Origin: Rhyacophila brunnea
Lineage: Eukaryota; Arthropoda; Insecta; Trichoptera; Rhyacophilidae
Assembly (NCBI GenBank): GCA_022495005.1
Contig: JAGYXB010000458.1
Location: 310,001-374,000, forward strand
Reading direction: 5' to 3'
Length of the DNA: 64,000 bases
In this document: piece after piece, positions 24,431 to 37,050 of the stretch
Numbering within the stretch: position 1 is the first letter of the stretch
How the letters are laid out: each line of letters opens with the position of its first letter
Program-made: the position numbers and the translations under genes
Notes under the pieces: generated by a model
What the model saw: the letters and a program-made list of their open reading frames with translations, nothing else
What the model was told of the DNA's origin: nothing
Databases searched by the model: none

Positions 24431-26740
24431 AAGTAAAATACTTATGTAATTAAGTACATCGACGTTCACTACTACGCTACTGATCTTAAATGATTACCTC
24501 AAAAGTATTTTACGTGGACGTACTTTTCTAAACGTAGGTACTCTCATAATATACTTAACGTGAGCTCGACAGCTCTTTTGCGGCACAAGATGAGAAATAA
24601 TTTATCAAATGTGAACTTCTCTTTATAACATTGTGTTTCACTTCATGATAACAATGCCTTAAATCGAACCATTTTTGCGGTCCGTTCTATTTATTAAGCG
24701 ACGTATTCAAATCGTGACATTTCCTTTAATAAAATAATATGATACTTTAGTGATAAAATTTAATAATGTCGTTCTTTTTCAGCATCAACTTACCAAATGT
24801 ATTTAACATTTTTAATTTAGAATAACTTTGGATCTGGTAAGTTTTATTCGTCATGGGCAAACTGTCAAGCTAAAATATTAATAACTAGACTATTCGAGAA
24901 GTTTAAAATTACATCTATAGATCAGTACTATTTTTTTTTCATTGACTCTGCAATCTGATATAACTATTGGTCGCCTCCAACGTTCCCTCTAATTTTTATA
25001 TTGTGTGTGCGGATCATCAACGCATCTGAGCAGTTGCGTAACTAGGGTTGGTGTCACCCTTCAGTGACAGGCCGTCACCCGGTGCGGTAAATATACACCC
25101 CCCACAAACACACACATACAATATTTTTAGGTATTTATTAATTTCAGTGATTTTATATAATAACAATAACAACGATAAGTTGTCAAATCAAAGAAAAAAA
25201 CATGTCAAAGAGTAAGAAATGTAGAGGACCCGGCACATAGGTGGTCATTGATAAACACTAAAATACGTATGTTCTTTTCGTATACTTTGGCACGCGATAG
25301 AACGGGCCGGATAAAGTCATCCCGCTAGACGTAAATTTTCATTTGCGTGCTCGCGTTAGTCGCACTTGACCTTCGCCTTCCGAGAAATGAGTCAAAGATT
25401 ATGCATGTGATGGTTTCGTGCATTCGAGTAAAACTAAAATCTGGCAAAGGAAATTTTCTTTTACAATATTTTTGTTTGAGGACTGTGCGGGTATGAAAAC
25501 ATGTGTGATACATTTTGATAGGTGTGCGCGCGCATACGCGTACACCTTACAGGAAAAATTGGTCGCCTCACGTATAAGTTTTTTTTTATTTTTATTAGAA
25601 ACCATTTTAACTAAGTACCTATTAGATTTATGCTCGGGTGCAGACGATGTTGAAGGAGAGACAGAGAGAAATTCTCCCCGAGCCTAATCTTTTTAGAGGC
25701 AAAATTTTGAAATACTATGACAATTCTTAGTTTAAAAAAATACCGATTTTATTATTATTGTGCTTCGATTTCACCATGACCACGAATGTAGAATAGTGGA
25801 AAATATTACTTAGTGTATATTCTGAAAAGGATTAAAAACATTCTACAATCAATACTGAGTCAATATTGACGAGTTTATAAGACATTTTATCGCTTATTAA
25901 AATTGAATTTATAACAATTTAAAATTAATAATCTACTCTATAATTATTAAAAATAAGCATTTTTCTGTCACTCAATTTTCCTACTCACCGTTACGGTATA
26001 TCCAGAGACTTCAAATTCAGTAAATATATGCTAATTTGGGGACAGTACATTCTAACAAAATTTGGTTGCAGTCCGGTACTTTAAAAATGGCACAAAATAA
26101 TAAATAAAAAAATGACTTTTAAAATAACAATATCAATCATGTCTTCAAAAATAGTTTGCTAATGGATGGATCACAAATAGAAGTGTAAAAAACATGAGTA
26201 TTTTCCATTTATTTTTCGAGATAATTCACGACATCAATGTTTGATTTTGATTCCTTTTGAACTAGTTATAAATAATATAACATACCACTCATATAATTGC
26301 ATAAGTTGATAAATAGACTTTTATTTAATTTTAATAATATGTACATACAAATACTTAGGTAAATGATTTATGTATTAAAAATGCTATTAGGTATATAAAT
26401 ATTAAAGTTGTCTAGTTTTATTTTCTATAACAATGAAATCCATCAAAGAGGTTTTTGACTCAATAGGACTACCAGAGCTGTGGGTCGATGCGAACGAGGC
26501 AAAAATTAAAATACTGAATACATTGGATCAGTCAATGCATATTTTTTTATTTAAATAATGTATAGTTTTATTTTTCTAGAATCCGGAACCAACAGGAATA
26601 TTGAGCAGCTCACTCGCTCACTGAAATACCGCAACGTTTGATCGAACAATGCGAAAGGAGCAAATTAAACTTCGAATTCTACTAACTACCCCTTTACACG
26701 ATACCAATCTCTTTTTCTACCCTCACACATAGGATTGAGA
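24431..26740. other. Intergenic; transposon end and CA-rich tract
   Basis: CAGTTGCGTAACTAGGG at about 25032 resembles the terminal sequence of CAGTGGCGTAACTAG-type DNA elements, but no partner end was found. A short (CA)n-like tract follows at 25095-25120. The open frames around 25325-25687 overlap on both strands and have no support. Confidence 0.4.
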
Positions 26741-26745
26741 ATATT

Positions 26746-27268
26746 TGAGGGGTATAGAAGCAAAGGCAGCTTTCTACCAAAACAGTGTTTTAGAGAAAAA
26801 GCTAAAAAAACTAATTTAAGACAGATAAGTTTAATGCAGAACTTTTTGTTTTTTTTCAACGTAGAAATAAAGTTAAAAAGATAATCTGTAAAATAAAAAT
26901 CAGTAATTTTGTTACACTTATTAAGATATTTTAATTATAAAAGGCAATAATACTACATTTGCTTCCAAATATATTAGATTGCTGTATTTGCGTCTAACTA
27001 TTTGAAAGTTTGCTGTGTTTGCTCCTAAATTGTACCAAGCAGCCATTTTGTCACGTGACTTTTTTGTATGGGAATAATATTGAATATAGAAGAATGCAGT
27101 CTTTGCTTCTAATGTTAATTTTGAAAGTGATTTTGGTATGAAAGAATGTAGGGTTTGCGCGTCAAATATTGTTTTACCATGTGCATAATGAGCAGCTCTA
27201 TATTTCTGCATTCATATGTTATTTTGCCAATTTTTCCAAGATTGCTGCCTTTGCTTCTATACCCCTCA
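26746..27268. mobile_element. MITE with reiterated subterminal motif
   Basis: Inverted ends TGAGGGGTATAGAAGCAAAG... enclose 523 bp. The terminal word GCTGCCTTTGCTTCTA recurs inside in degenerate form at about 26949, 26972, 27010, 27096 and 27147, mostly in one orientation. Such repeated subterminal words are often transposase-binding sites. No coding frame belongs to it; the 96-codon minus frame is made of the repeats. Confidence 0.75.
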
Positions 27269-27269
27269 T

Positions 27270-28660
27270 TTATAACAGTATATAAATTCTAATATATCAA
27301 ATATTATACTTATTTTATAATTTATCATGAATTAGGTACCACCACAACACTCTTGTAGTGGTAAAATAATTCTTGAAAACATAATAAAAGTCATTTAGTT
27401 TAAAATATATAAATTATTATTGTTTGCCTTGTATTCTGCGTCCTGCGTGCTACTGAATGTCGATAACGATTTAAGCAAACTGTGGACAACGCTGTTAAAC
27501 TGGAAAATCTTCCGAGTCAAAATCCTCAATCGTGAGGTCCCTACGAAGAAAAATATTTAGATAACCTTATATTGTACCTATTGAAAGAACTAGGTAGTTT
27601 TCTGATTTTATTTTTCAATCTTATTTTTTAAATAACTACAAAAAAGTAATATTAAATTTCTGTTTTCTTACAAAATAAAATAGAATATTTGATTAACCGA
27701 TATAAAAAAATATTTTGCAAGATAAATGCCTTTTCTATCTTAAATTGTATACTTTGAATAATCTATTACAGTTATTACACAATTAAAATATAATACCTAC
27801 ATGATAATATTATTGGACCGTTTTCATCGTCTTCAGAGGGACAATGTTACAATACTATAATATATGATTTTGTTTTTTAAGGCTATACCTCAGTTGAGGC
27901 ATGGTTTTAAAAGATCGTGGCTAAACGATGCGCGGATTGTGCAAATGACGCGTGCCGAACGAAATATAATTCGTCATAAAAATGCAACATGCGTCCATTT
28001 AATTGTTTTATTAGTAACAAAAATAATATATTCATTGACATGTTTTCTTTTCCAAGTAAATGGGTAACGTATTTTAGTCATCTTTACACGATTTAGGAAT
28101 TAATACCCCCGTCGCTATCACGAAACAAATTGACGTGTTCACAGCTAGATTTTCGCTCTCTGATTGCCAGCGAGTCCAAAATTTCGTCGCACCTATAGTT
28201 GAAAAGTATTTGCTGTTTCACTGAAGTACCGTCTTAAAACAATATCATTACCACCTTCATTTGACTGTTTTAATACATTGAAATAATAAATTTTAACAAT
28301 TTCATTTAATTTAATAACTTTACTTGATACTTTAACATAAGGCTCCATATTGATATTTTAACATATTTGGTATTAAAAATGCATTAGTTCAAGAAATAAA
28401 AAGAATACTTAATAACATCAACTTACTATATCACAATCAATGTTATATGTATACACTTTAACCATATTTTGATATATTGTTGGTGCTTTATGCGTCATCT
28501 AAATAGTCCAAATTTACCACCAAATAAATACGTGAGGGTGAAGATTTTAAAACTGTGCTTTAAATATGAATTACATACAAATAATTTTATTCTCCATGTG
28601 CATTGTAGTGCAATTAGTGATCTTAATAGGTATATGCGGCGGTCACCGAAGATGGTAGTA
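27270..28660. other. Intergenic, nothing recognised
   Basis: No supported gene or repeat. Confidence 0.35.
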
Positions 28661-28663
28661 TTT

Positions 28664-29140
28664 TACCACGTTTTTCTTAACTCGTATTCTTGTTTGTCCG
28701 GTGGTTGTTTATCAAGTAAAAATCTTGCAATTGATTTTTAACTAGCTTCTCGACTATCTAGACATTTGAAACTTTTAGAATATATCAGTACGCGGTGCCA
28801 ATGCATTCTTTTAATACTTTTAGCCATCTTTAAGTAGAATTGAATTCATTTTCAGTTAATTCTATTTTGTATGAAAAGTTATTTCGGAAGAAATCCGTAA
28901 TCCAATCCACTATTATTGGTTGCTAAGGGGTGGTCCTAGCAACTAAATTATTAATATATACGTGCGTTACTATGGAAATCAATATGAAATGCCAAAATGA
29001 CATTTCGGTATTCTATATTTATTCAGTATTTCTATCAAGTACAAAAAAAGTATTTATTAATACATAGAATTGTCAAGTTTAATGATTCAACAGAAAATTT
29101 AAAAACGTGGTATATAAAAAGTTCTTTTTATCTACTTATT
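28664..29140 (+). repeat. Dispersed repeat R1, longest copy
   Basis: About 477 bp, the fullest R1 copy in the window. Landmarks are 'cgtattcttgtttgtccggt', 'atacttttagccatcttta', 'attattggttgctaagggg' and 'atatatacgtgcgttacta'. The final 30 bp resemble the start in inverse ('aaaacg...aaaaagttcttttt'), so a degenerate inverted-repeat element is possible. Confidence 0.75.
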
Positions 29141-29255
29141 ATTTTTATTAAATTGATTTGAATCCGCATGGATATGCCGGGGTTTTAATTCGGCTAACTT
29201 AAACTCAACGCTGTATTCTGTTAATTTCATTTGATTTGACCAATATAACAGGACA

Positions 29256-29565
29256 TGTGGGTCTATTCTATGCTTATCGACCGCTAAAGTGATAAAGTGA
29301 TAAATATTATCAAACTTAGGGTAGGTTTGTATCAAAATATTAACACTTATTGTAACAATTACACGAAGCTGGTTTTTATTGTTGCAATAAGTGCGATATT
29401 TTAACAGCAGCAAGATAGGTGCTGTTAAAATATAGCACTTATTGCAACAATAAAAACCAGCTTCGTGTAATTGTTACAATAAGTGCTAATATTTTTATAC
29501 AAACCTACCCTAAGTTTGATACTATTTATCAATTTAGTGTTCGATAAGTATAGAATAGACCCACT
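29256..29565. mobile_element. Near-perfect foldback (hairpin) element
   Basis: Two arms of about 145 bp point at each other around a loop near 29406-29416 (AACAGCA ... TGCTGTT). The outer ends are GTGGGTCTATTCTAT / ATAGAATAGACCCAC. Arms share 'aaacttagggtaggtttgta', 'acacgaagctggttttta' and 'ttgcaacaataa'. Diverged relatives occur at 47615-47810, 47925-48095, 54895-55040 and 57230-57800. Confidence 0.85.
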
Positions 29566-29569
29566 GATG

Positions 29570-30160
29570 TCCAATAACAACAGTGGGGTAGTAGTGAAAC
29601 CGTATTGTAGTAGTAGCAATGAAATAATCACCCAATACGCAGGCTTTGAGAAAATCATATAATATAATTATGTATTTACGACAACATAGAATCAAACATA
29701 GCCCGAAGATTAGAAGCCATTTCCGTAAGTATTGAACTACAACAGTGAGTTAGTGCTATTGGGTTGCTGTTTTTGTTCCTGATTTTCTATGTGAACTTTG
29801 TTTTCCGATATTTAAAGTTTAAGAATGAATGCCTCCGTCAAATCTTGAGTACACTGGTATGACCACGTTACAATTACTCGAGCTCGTGCGCTGGTACATC
29901 GCTTCTTTTGTGATGAGTATAATCATGAAGAGGCGTGATTTGGACGTAATTTTCGGATACTTATGCATGGTGTGACACTCGCACTCTTGTGACACAGCGG
30001 CCCTATCGAGAACCAATTTTCCCTCACCAGGAGGCAAGAGACATGGCGATGGGCAGACGATGTGATATTGTGCTCCAATACTGTACTATAATAAAGTAAA
30101 GTAGTCGTAATTATACAATCGATTAAAAATATGAAGAAATTAATTATGTTGTAAAAATAC
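29570..30160. other. 3' flank of gene A, nothing else recognised
   Basis: No supported coding sequence. I found no perfect AATAAA on the minus strand shortly after the gene A stop, so its polyadenylation site is undefined. Confidence 0.35.
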
Positions 30161-30168
30161 TCCCGTTT

Positions 30169-33100
30169 CTAGTTCTTTTTATTTTTCTTAACGTTTTTCG
30201 CTGGATGAGTGACTTTCGTGTAAATATCAACGTCAAGTATGGTCACTCTGGTTTTTACCAAAATTAACTTAATATTAAATCTCCAACTAGATATTGGCAT
30301 TAAACTTGGAAGAAAATTTTCTGCTTTCATATTCTTCACGTAGAATTTATTTGGCTGAAATAAAATTATATTCAGTATTATTTTTTTAAGAAAATATTAA
30401 TCATTAATAATTAATTTGGAAAAGATCACGATGATATCTTATAGGAAGACCACATGCATGATATGCTATCATAGTTAATACACTTGCAGCATCTCACCTT
30501 ATTTACTTACCTGTTAGGTAGGCACAACCCTCTTAGCAGGAAATAAAAAAATTAAAAAACATGAGACCCGAATGCCCAATTATACGTTCAGATTATCGGG
30601 ATTTCAAACGCTTGGACCGTAAAAACCTTCTACACTAAAAGTTTTGACGGATACTGGGTGTTGTTAAGTGGCAGAACAACTGTAACTGAACATCGTTTAG
30701 GTGAGTACCCAATGCACCAGATTAATACATAATTTTAAAGAAGTAGTGTAACCGCTATCTTGGGCATATTCATTGCCGCTTGAGAGTTTGGGGAAGTATT
30801 CTACATGTAGATGGATACCTAATGTGTCATTAATAATAATGAAAGAATATAATGTATATAAAAATAATAATTACATAATCATTATTATCATAAACAAGGT
30901 TAAAAGTACAAAAAAATATTTTAATTCATGGCAATAATTACCTACTTGAAGCTCTATTCTAGAATCTATAATTTTGAAGCATGCATCATGCAAAATAATG
31001 GAAAATATTGCCTAAAATATCACTATAAAGTTGGTGCCTAGAATTTATTGTAATTAATATAATATTATTAATTTGTAAAATGGAATTTTACCTAGTAAAT
31101 TTTGAGTCAATTAATAACTTGGCATTGGTAATTCCAATTGGTAAGCAATAACTTTGCACAACAAAATTTGTAAATCATAAATAGATATAACACACTTTCA
31201 TCGATTGAATGCCATATTTCAAAAATGTAATTTGCAATATTATATAATGCCTAAAATTTTCTATTGTTCATAATAATTTATTAAATTAAGTTTTCCTAGA
31301 AAAATATATAATAGTAGAAAAGAATAGTATGAATAAAAATGTGTCTATCGTAGTGGATTTTTGGGTTTCCGCCGTGTGTCCTTCTTCCTTCTTTACTCGA
31401 CGTTTCAGGCTCGTTGCAGAAGTCATTATATAAGAATAATATTATATTCTATGATAACAATGTAGTATATGTACTCGTATATAAATGTAAACGTTGCTCT
31501 AAGAATGTCAAAAGGAATCAGATTAGCTATGAGCAAATCTCGCTCAGAGTAATCTGTCAATCGTTACGACCAGAGATACCGGCTCGAATATTGGATTTTC
31601 CTGATAGTGCCGAAAGCCATGACGTTTTTAACCGTAATCCATCATCCCTATTAATATTTTAAGAGTTTCTATGTATTTCAATAGCCTCCTTTACCAATCG
31701 CACGAAATATTCTTTATTCCGACGCAATATCTTGGTTTCAAAGTCAAATTTGCTCGGCAATTGCTGACATCGTGTAAAGTCGGTGAAAATGTAGTGTAGG
31801 TATATGAATGTAAACGTTGCTCTAAGAATGTCAAAAGGAATCTGATTAGCTAAAAGCAAACGTTGCACAAAGTAATCTGTCAATCGTTACGACCAGAGAT
31901 ACCGACTTATATTTGGATTACTAGATATTGGATTTTGCTGATTGTGCCGGAAGCCATGGCGTTTTAACCATAATCCATCATCCCCATTTTCATCATAAAA
32001 CATATCATCTCTTGATAATGGCCTCTGCAACGAGCCTGAAACGTCGAGTAAAGAAGAAAGAAGGACACACGATGGAAACCCAAAAATCTACTACGATACA
32101 AAACAACCGTGAAAGCCTCAAACATTATAAAAACGTGTCTACTTTGGATACAATAAAGTGGTGACTCACGGGTTTTGGGCATTTCATGTTAATATTAGAA
32201 TATTTCATTATATACGGCATTATCCATGTTTGATAGCGATGCATATCGCAGACGTTTATTTCATATGATATTATACTCTCTCTGTAGACATTGCTTCTCA
32301 ATTCTAATGCTCTAAAAGATACCTGAAAATGAAAAATGTCGATTTAAACAATGTTCAAATGTAACACAATTGAGGATGATTATGTTACCTGACCATATGG
32401 ACGTCTTCACACATTACCACACCATCAAGATTTAGTTGACAAATAAAATTTAAAAAAAGACTCAACATGCGGTTTTCAATTCAATACCTTCTAATAACCC
32501 AGCGCGCACGCTCTTAATACGCTATCTCAGCCATCGAGAGAATGACAATTGAAATAATTTATTAAATATAAATTATTTGAAAACAACATTTCTAGTGTGT
32601 ATTATTTAGCATAATATAGAAAAAAACGATTTTTTTCCAGTGTGTATATTGCATGAGATGTTTTCAAATTATGTATATTCAGTATAATATATTTTAATGA
32701 TACATTCTGCAATCTTGTGTATTATTCTTTGAAACAAAAAAAAAATTATTGAAGTAATTTATTACATAATAATATATTACTATGAAACCCAATAATTAAT
32801 AATAGATTTTAATTACACATATTACTTTGTATGAACATTAATACATACATAATAATATAAAATCTCTATTATATTTCTACATTTGTTTTAAACTTTAATT
32901 ATTATTCAAATAAATCACTGATAAAGCAAGTATCGAAATATTTAAAATATAGGCAAATAATTATATCACAATAGGTAATACATAAATGATGCAATCTTTG
33001 CGTCAATAATACAAAAAGAAGTCATATAATAATGACTGAATTAATAATATCTGATTATAGATATATGCAGTGGCGGCTTGTGGATATTATATCTGGAGGT

Positions 33101-35873
33101 GCTGTGGTTGATTAAAAATAAAAATAAATCGTTATTTGGATTGTATTTTACTATTAACATCAAAATTATTAAAATTAAATATTATAAGTGTTTTTATTTC
33201 ATCGCGGTTACGATAATTATTATTGGATGTATCGGTGCGCGGGCAAACTTAACACGCTTAAATAATATTGATATTTTCATATAATATACATAAATTTATG
33301 TATATTATAAAATTACATTTTTCTCAATTTGCTTGAGGGTGCTGCAGTTCCGCAGTGCATATGAACGAGCTGCCACTAATGTATTACGCATAATGGTAGG
33401 TATAAATATATTGAAAATAATTTAGGAATGTGTAAGAATAAGAAACTTTATTCGTACCCCATTTTTTACAACGTTTTTCTTAGCTCGTATTCTTGTTTGT
33501 CCGGTGGTTCTTTGTCCGATACAAATCTTGCAATCGATTTTAAACTAATTTCCCGATTGTTAGATATTTGAAACTTTTAAAATATATCATAACACGACGC
33601 CAATGCATTTTTTTAATACTTTTAGCCATCTTTAAGTAGAATAATTGAATTCATTTTCAGTTAATTCTGTTTTGTATGAAAAGTTATTTCGACACCATTG
33701 TTGGTTGCTAGGGGTCTGGGGTCCTAGCAACTCAATTATTAATATATACGTGCATTACTATGGAAATCAATATGACATGTCAAGTACAATTTTTTTTGGT
33801 CGTTTAAGCTAGTCATGTCAAGTTTATATGGTTCAACAGAATTTAAAAACATTGTATACTAAAAATTTTTTTTATCTTGTAATTATTCTGGTTCAATTAC
33901 ATTCGCATTCAATTGCAACCAAAAAAATATATTAATTTAATTTTACATGATGTAAGTACCTACCGACGTTTCATTTGCCATAGTTTGAATCTGGGTCGCT
34001 TCACAATTGAGGACATACGGCTCTGTTCGATTGGCCCGTGTTACAGCACAATATGTATCTTTGTACCAGTCTTTATGAGCGATGACAATTTCAGCTCGTT
34101 GAAACACAAGTTTGTATGCTCGCTTAAAGAAAATTCAACAAAATTATTATAATGTGGCAATTTGATAAACCGATACAATTGATAAAATCATAGGTGTTCG
34201 AAGGAATTACATTTGGAAAAAATTTTAATTTGTTTTTAATTTAACACCTTTCAAAATAAATATAATATATATGTTTGATTGGATGACCTGGCAAAGAAAG
34301 CTAGCCAATCAGTGGGTACCAGAATACCTGGACTGAAATGAGGCCATAAAGAAAATTTTCCAAAGCATGTGGATAGATTTTCACCACAGGGCACCCCTAG
34401 AAAGTGGGAAATGGAGTAAGTCCATTCTACCATCTCCACGTTTGGTGCCCTGGTTTGTAGTATCCTTTGAAGAGAAATGAGCTTAAGCTAATACTGAGGC
34501 TAGGAACAGGACACACAATAAGGAAAAGATTTGATGTCCTTGTGGGAAGAAGCTATTTGCAGCTCTGCGATGAATGTGATATTTTGGAGGACATTGTATA
34601 TATAGAAATACAATACCCTAAATATGAAAAACACAGAGTACAACTGCGAATTGCGGATATCTTTGAGAATGTCGATGAATTGAAAGGTTCCCTGGGTAAA
34701 TCGGAAGAGCTAAGCCAAATTGTAAAGTTCTTTAGAATTGAATTGAGGGCCTGATCGGCGGATTCTCTTCTAGATAAGAAGAGGCGATATGACAGAGAAT
34801 CGCAGTCAAAGCCTCGGTAAAATTATTAAAAAAAATATGTTTGAATAGTTATTTGATATTATTGGCCTTTCAAAAACAAAATGCTTTATTTTTTTGCGAT
34901 GTTCAATTTTATATACCATACTTTACTATCGACAGTTAACTCGTAAGTCTAACAAACAACACATCACATGATTTCAAAATAATGCAAACTGAATTTTGAA
35001 TTCATATTTGTTTCTCTAGTAAAAATTAATTATACAGTTACTCGTACTATTAACGGTTCAAAATATATCTTTGAAATTACTGGAATAATATAAATTAAGT
35101 CCTACATATTGTTATCAAAAGATATTATTCGCTTCTGCCCAATGAACTTTTTTATACATATTTCAAAGTTAGTAAAAGTAACCTATCAATAGGCATTATT
35201 TTAAAATAAATGTAGGTAGACATAATATCAAAAGTATAAGATTAATAAAAGCTATGCTTCCAGAAACAAGATCAAGTTATTGAAGTATTTGAAAATATTT
35301 TCTTTTTGAATAACACTTAAACCGTTTTGAAGAATGTTTAATTTGGCGCATCTTTACTGATAGAAAGTTCTTCGAGCAATTTAAAACCAATCCTTTAGTT
35401 AATATTATATCTAGGTCTGTGACTTTATTATATACAATAAATCTAGAACTGCCCATTTGATTTCTGAAGAAACCCTTTGTTGACACGAACGGACTATTCA
35501 AAGAGGTATACAGAAAGCTTTGATCATAGGTGACTGAAGGACGGTTGTGATGTCATCCATGAACCTAAAAGGACTAGTTTGATACTAACATCACAATATC
35601 ATCTGACACCCAATTCTTGGCCTTCTCGAATTCATCTTTCAGCATCATTAGGCATATACAGATACCGGAAGGCAAATGTTTGATATATTATTACAATATT
35701 ATATTATGAAATATAAACAATTGTAACTCATGTTGAAATCAAAATAAATAATATTGTAAAAAAAATACGTTTTTTTATATACTTACTGACGATTCTTGCC
35801 ATGTTGTTTTTGACATAAATAAACATAATAGTAAAATTAAATATTTTCTCACTACAATATCAAATAACGCCAT
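30169..35873 (-). CDS. Gene A: secreted DUF1091-like protein, 4 exons
   Basis: Minus-strand model: exon 1 35873-35787, exon 2 34122-33964, exon 3 32322-32170, exon 4 30354-30169 with stop TAG; 194 aa. Introns begin GTAAGT, GTAGGT and GTGAGT and end in AG (TTTAAG, TTTCAG, TTTCAG), all phase 0. Residues 1-29 are a signal peptide (MALFDIVVRK, then hydrophobic YLILLLCLFM). Exon 2 carries NRTEPYVLNC and two cysteines. Exon 3 carries 'INVCD..RYQTW' and KYSNI...CP. Exon 4 carries 'SSWRFNIKLIL' and a lysine-rich end. This matches the architecture of insect DUF1091 / MD-2-related lipid-recognition-like secreted proteins of about 170-200 aa; ligand and tissue are unknown. It is the most diverged of the three tandem paralogues (B 42868-49273, C 53831-61211). 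Its introns hold a Penelope-like relic, a hAT MITE, an R1 repeat and a LINE tail. No defect was seen. The gene structure is well supported; the family name is an inference from pattern. Confidence 0.82.
31470..31990. repeat. Direct repeat pair inside the Penelope relic
   Basis: 31470-31655 and 31797-31990 are about 185-bp direct copies. They share 'atgtaaacgttgctctaaga', 'aatctgtcaatcgttacgac', 'cagagatacc' and 'aaccataatccatcatcccc'. The lower copy spans the protein C-terminus and 3' flank of the relic. The upper copy is the same piece duplicated upstream, which fits the tandem terminal repeats of Penelope-like elements. Confidence 0.75.
31556..31795 (-). pseudogene. Penelope-like endonuclease C-terminus, broken
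   Basis: Minus-strand reading gives KEYFVRLVKEAIEIHRNS, an in-frame stop, then NINRDDGLRLKTSWLSAL and a terminal stop after 'GRND'. The (V/R)EAIEI...NxNRDxGxxLxxxW arrangement is the characteristic end of the GIY-YIG endonuclease domain of Penelope-like retroelements. The in-frame TAA at about 31661 and the missing upstream polymerase show that it is dead. Confidence 0.8.
33068..33378. mobile_element. hAT-type MITE in gene A intron 2
   Basis: 311 bp with ends CAGTGGCGGCTTGTG and (inverse) TAGTGGCAGCTCGT. The CAGTGGCGGCT terminus is typical of hAT elements. An 8-bp target duplication is not clean (GATATATG / ATGTATTA), so the outer boundary may be off by a few bases. Confidence 0.65.
33465..33890 (+). 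repeat. Dispersed repeat R1 in gene A intron 2
   Basis: R1 copy with 'acaacgtttttcttagctcg', 'attcttgtttgtccggtgg', 'tgctaggggtctggggtcct' (a small palindrome with the following 'agcaac') and 'atatatacgtgc'. It ends 74 bp short of gene A exon 2. Confidence 0.75.
34270..34757 (+). pseudogene. LINE RNase H / C-terminal tail in gene A intron 1
   Basis: Plus-strand frames first give 'DWMTWQRKLANQWVPEYLD' and a 'RLVPWFV' segment, then the 95-codon open frame 34467-34754 with 'LILRLGTGHTIRK', 'LCDECDILEDIVYI' and 'YPKYEKHR' and a C-terminal 'IVKFFRIELRA'. RLGTGHT...C..C...ED..HI..C..Y...R is the tail of Jockey/I/R1-type polymerases with RNase H. Several cysteine and histidine positions are lost, and the upstream frame is broken. 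Confidence 0.75.
34758..35786. other. Gene A intron 1, proximal part
   Basis: No recognised element. The 74-codon minus frame at 35277-35501 has a weak resemblance to 36180-36383 ('LNCSKNF' versus 'LNYSKGF'), so both may be pieces of one unidentified old repeat. Confidence 0.3.
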
Positions 35874-36373
35874 CACGCTCGGAAGAATTTATTACATTTG
35901 CGAATTGTATTAGCGGTAATAGTTAATCTAAAACCTCTGTCAATCATAATAATATATTTTGGTAACAATAATTGCATCATTTGACAGATAAACTTTTTAA
36001 TTTTCAATTGTGCGTTATTTTACTATAATAGTTTAATATCAACCATTTCCTGTGAGTGTTTATAATTTTGGATAACAATTTAGTCAGTTGTATTTAGATA
36101 ATTATATGTTTGTCCTTTTAATGCACTTTGATTGGTAATGTAAATATGATAAATATGAAAAAATATTCAAATAACACTTTTAAAATGTAGATTTAAAATC
36201 CTCTAGAAAATACCTACAGTTCAACAACACCAAAGCAAAACCCTTCGAGTAGTTTAAAGCTAATATACTTAATAGTATTGAGGCTGTGAAAACGTAGATG
36301 GATAGGTGAAGTTGTACACAACATTTACCTAACCGAAAAAAATCGTTTCGTTTGGGTACATCTTCAAACATGC

Positions 36374-36640
36374 GCGTTAACATGATCTTACTCCCTACTT
36401 CATTTTTCGTTTTTCAATTTATGGCTACGTCCGTATGTTGTAGCTTAATCACTGGAAAACGCCAATGGAAATGACTTCTTTAAAAAAATACTACAGTATT
36501 CTTAGGTCAGTAATTATTATAAAACGATCATTATTCGTAGGATGTTTATCACATTTGAATAGTCAAAGACATAGCTTATAATCTGTATGTTTAGAATTAT
36601 CATCAAATGTGTCAATTGTGCTAATTTTTTGAATAATGAA
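36374..36640. repeat. Dispersed repeat, also at 5863-6145
   Basis: Same orientation and order of landmarks as 5863-6145. It lies upstream of gene A exon 1 (gene on the minus strand). Confidence 0.7.
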
Positions 36641-36659
36641 ACGCCTAGTTCTTGTCAAA

Positions 36660-37050
36660 TTGGGGATCACAGAGATTATAAAATATATTTTTTATCGTAA
36701 ATATTTCACTATATAATGTTAACATTAATTTTACTAACGGTTTTATAAATGCCTTTAAAATTAATAAATCTAAAAAATCTTAACACCACTGCACATGGAT
36801 GAACTGAAATATGACTATATTCTAAAACATTAGACCAAGAGGTTTAAAAGAATACTATTTTATGTAATAAAAATATTTTATGCAGTCATCAAATGTTTAA
36901 AATATATAAAAATAAAGGATAATAAGGCTTCAAAATCATATAAATAGATTATCTACAACGTTTAAGGATTGTCCAGGATTATGCTCTGAAAATACCATAA
37001 AAGCTCCATTTTGACCTACGTGGGGCAAGTGGGCCCTTAATGCACTACAT
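36660..37050 (-). repeat. Dispersed repeat R2, inverted copy
   Basis: Inverse of 59640-60060 in gene C intron 1, and (3' part only) of 48830-49070 in gene B intron 1. Shared words include 'acgtttaaggattgtccag' inverse to 'tggacattccttaaacgt', and 'ataaaagctccattttgac'. The orientation is opposite to the two intronic copies, so this one arrived or was rearranged independently. Confidence 0.7.

Larger units (their letters stand above)
31345..32110 (-). mobile_element. Penelope-like element relic in gene A intron 3
   Basis: Contains a minus-strand endonuclease C-terminus (31556-31795) and, at each end, an inverted copy of a block with 'tgcaacgagcctgaaacgtc' (31390-31425 on minus, 32015-32060 on plus). 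Penelope-like elements are known for GIY-YIG endonucleases, terminal repeats and inverted 5' copies. The 'ctgcaacgagcc.gaaacgtcg' word is of the kind seen in their repeats, where hammerhead ribozymes have been described. The ribozyme core here looks mutated. A third copy of the terminal block is at 44397-44505. Confidence 0.65.

Noticed and set aside
25325..25687. Overlapping 60-90 codon frames on both strands
   Set aside because: No domain or conservation; overlap on opposite strands marks chance open frames.
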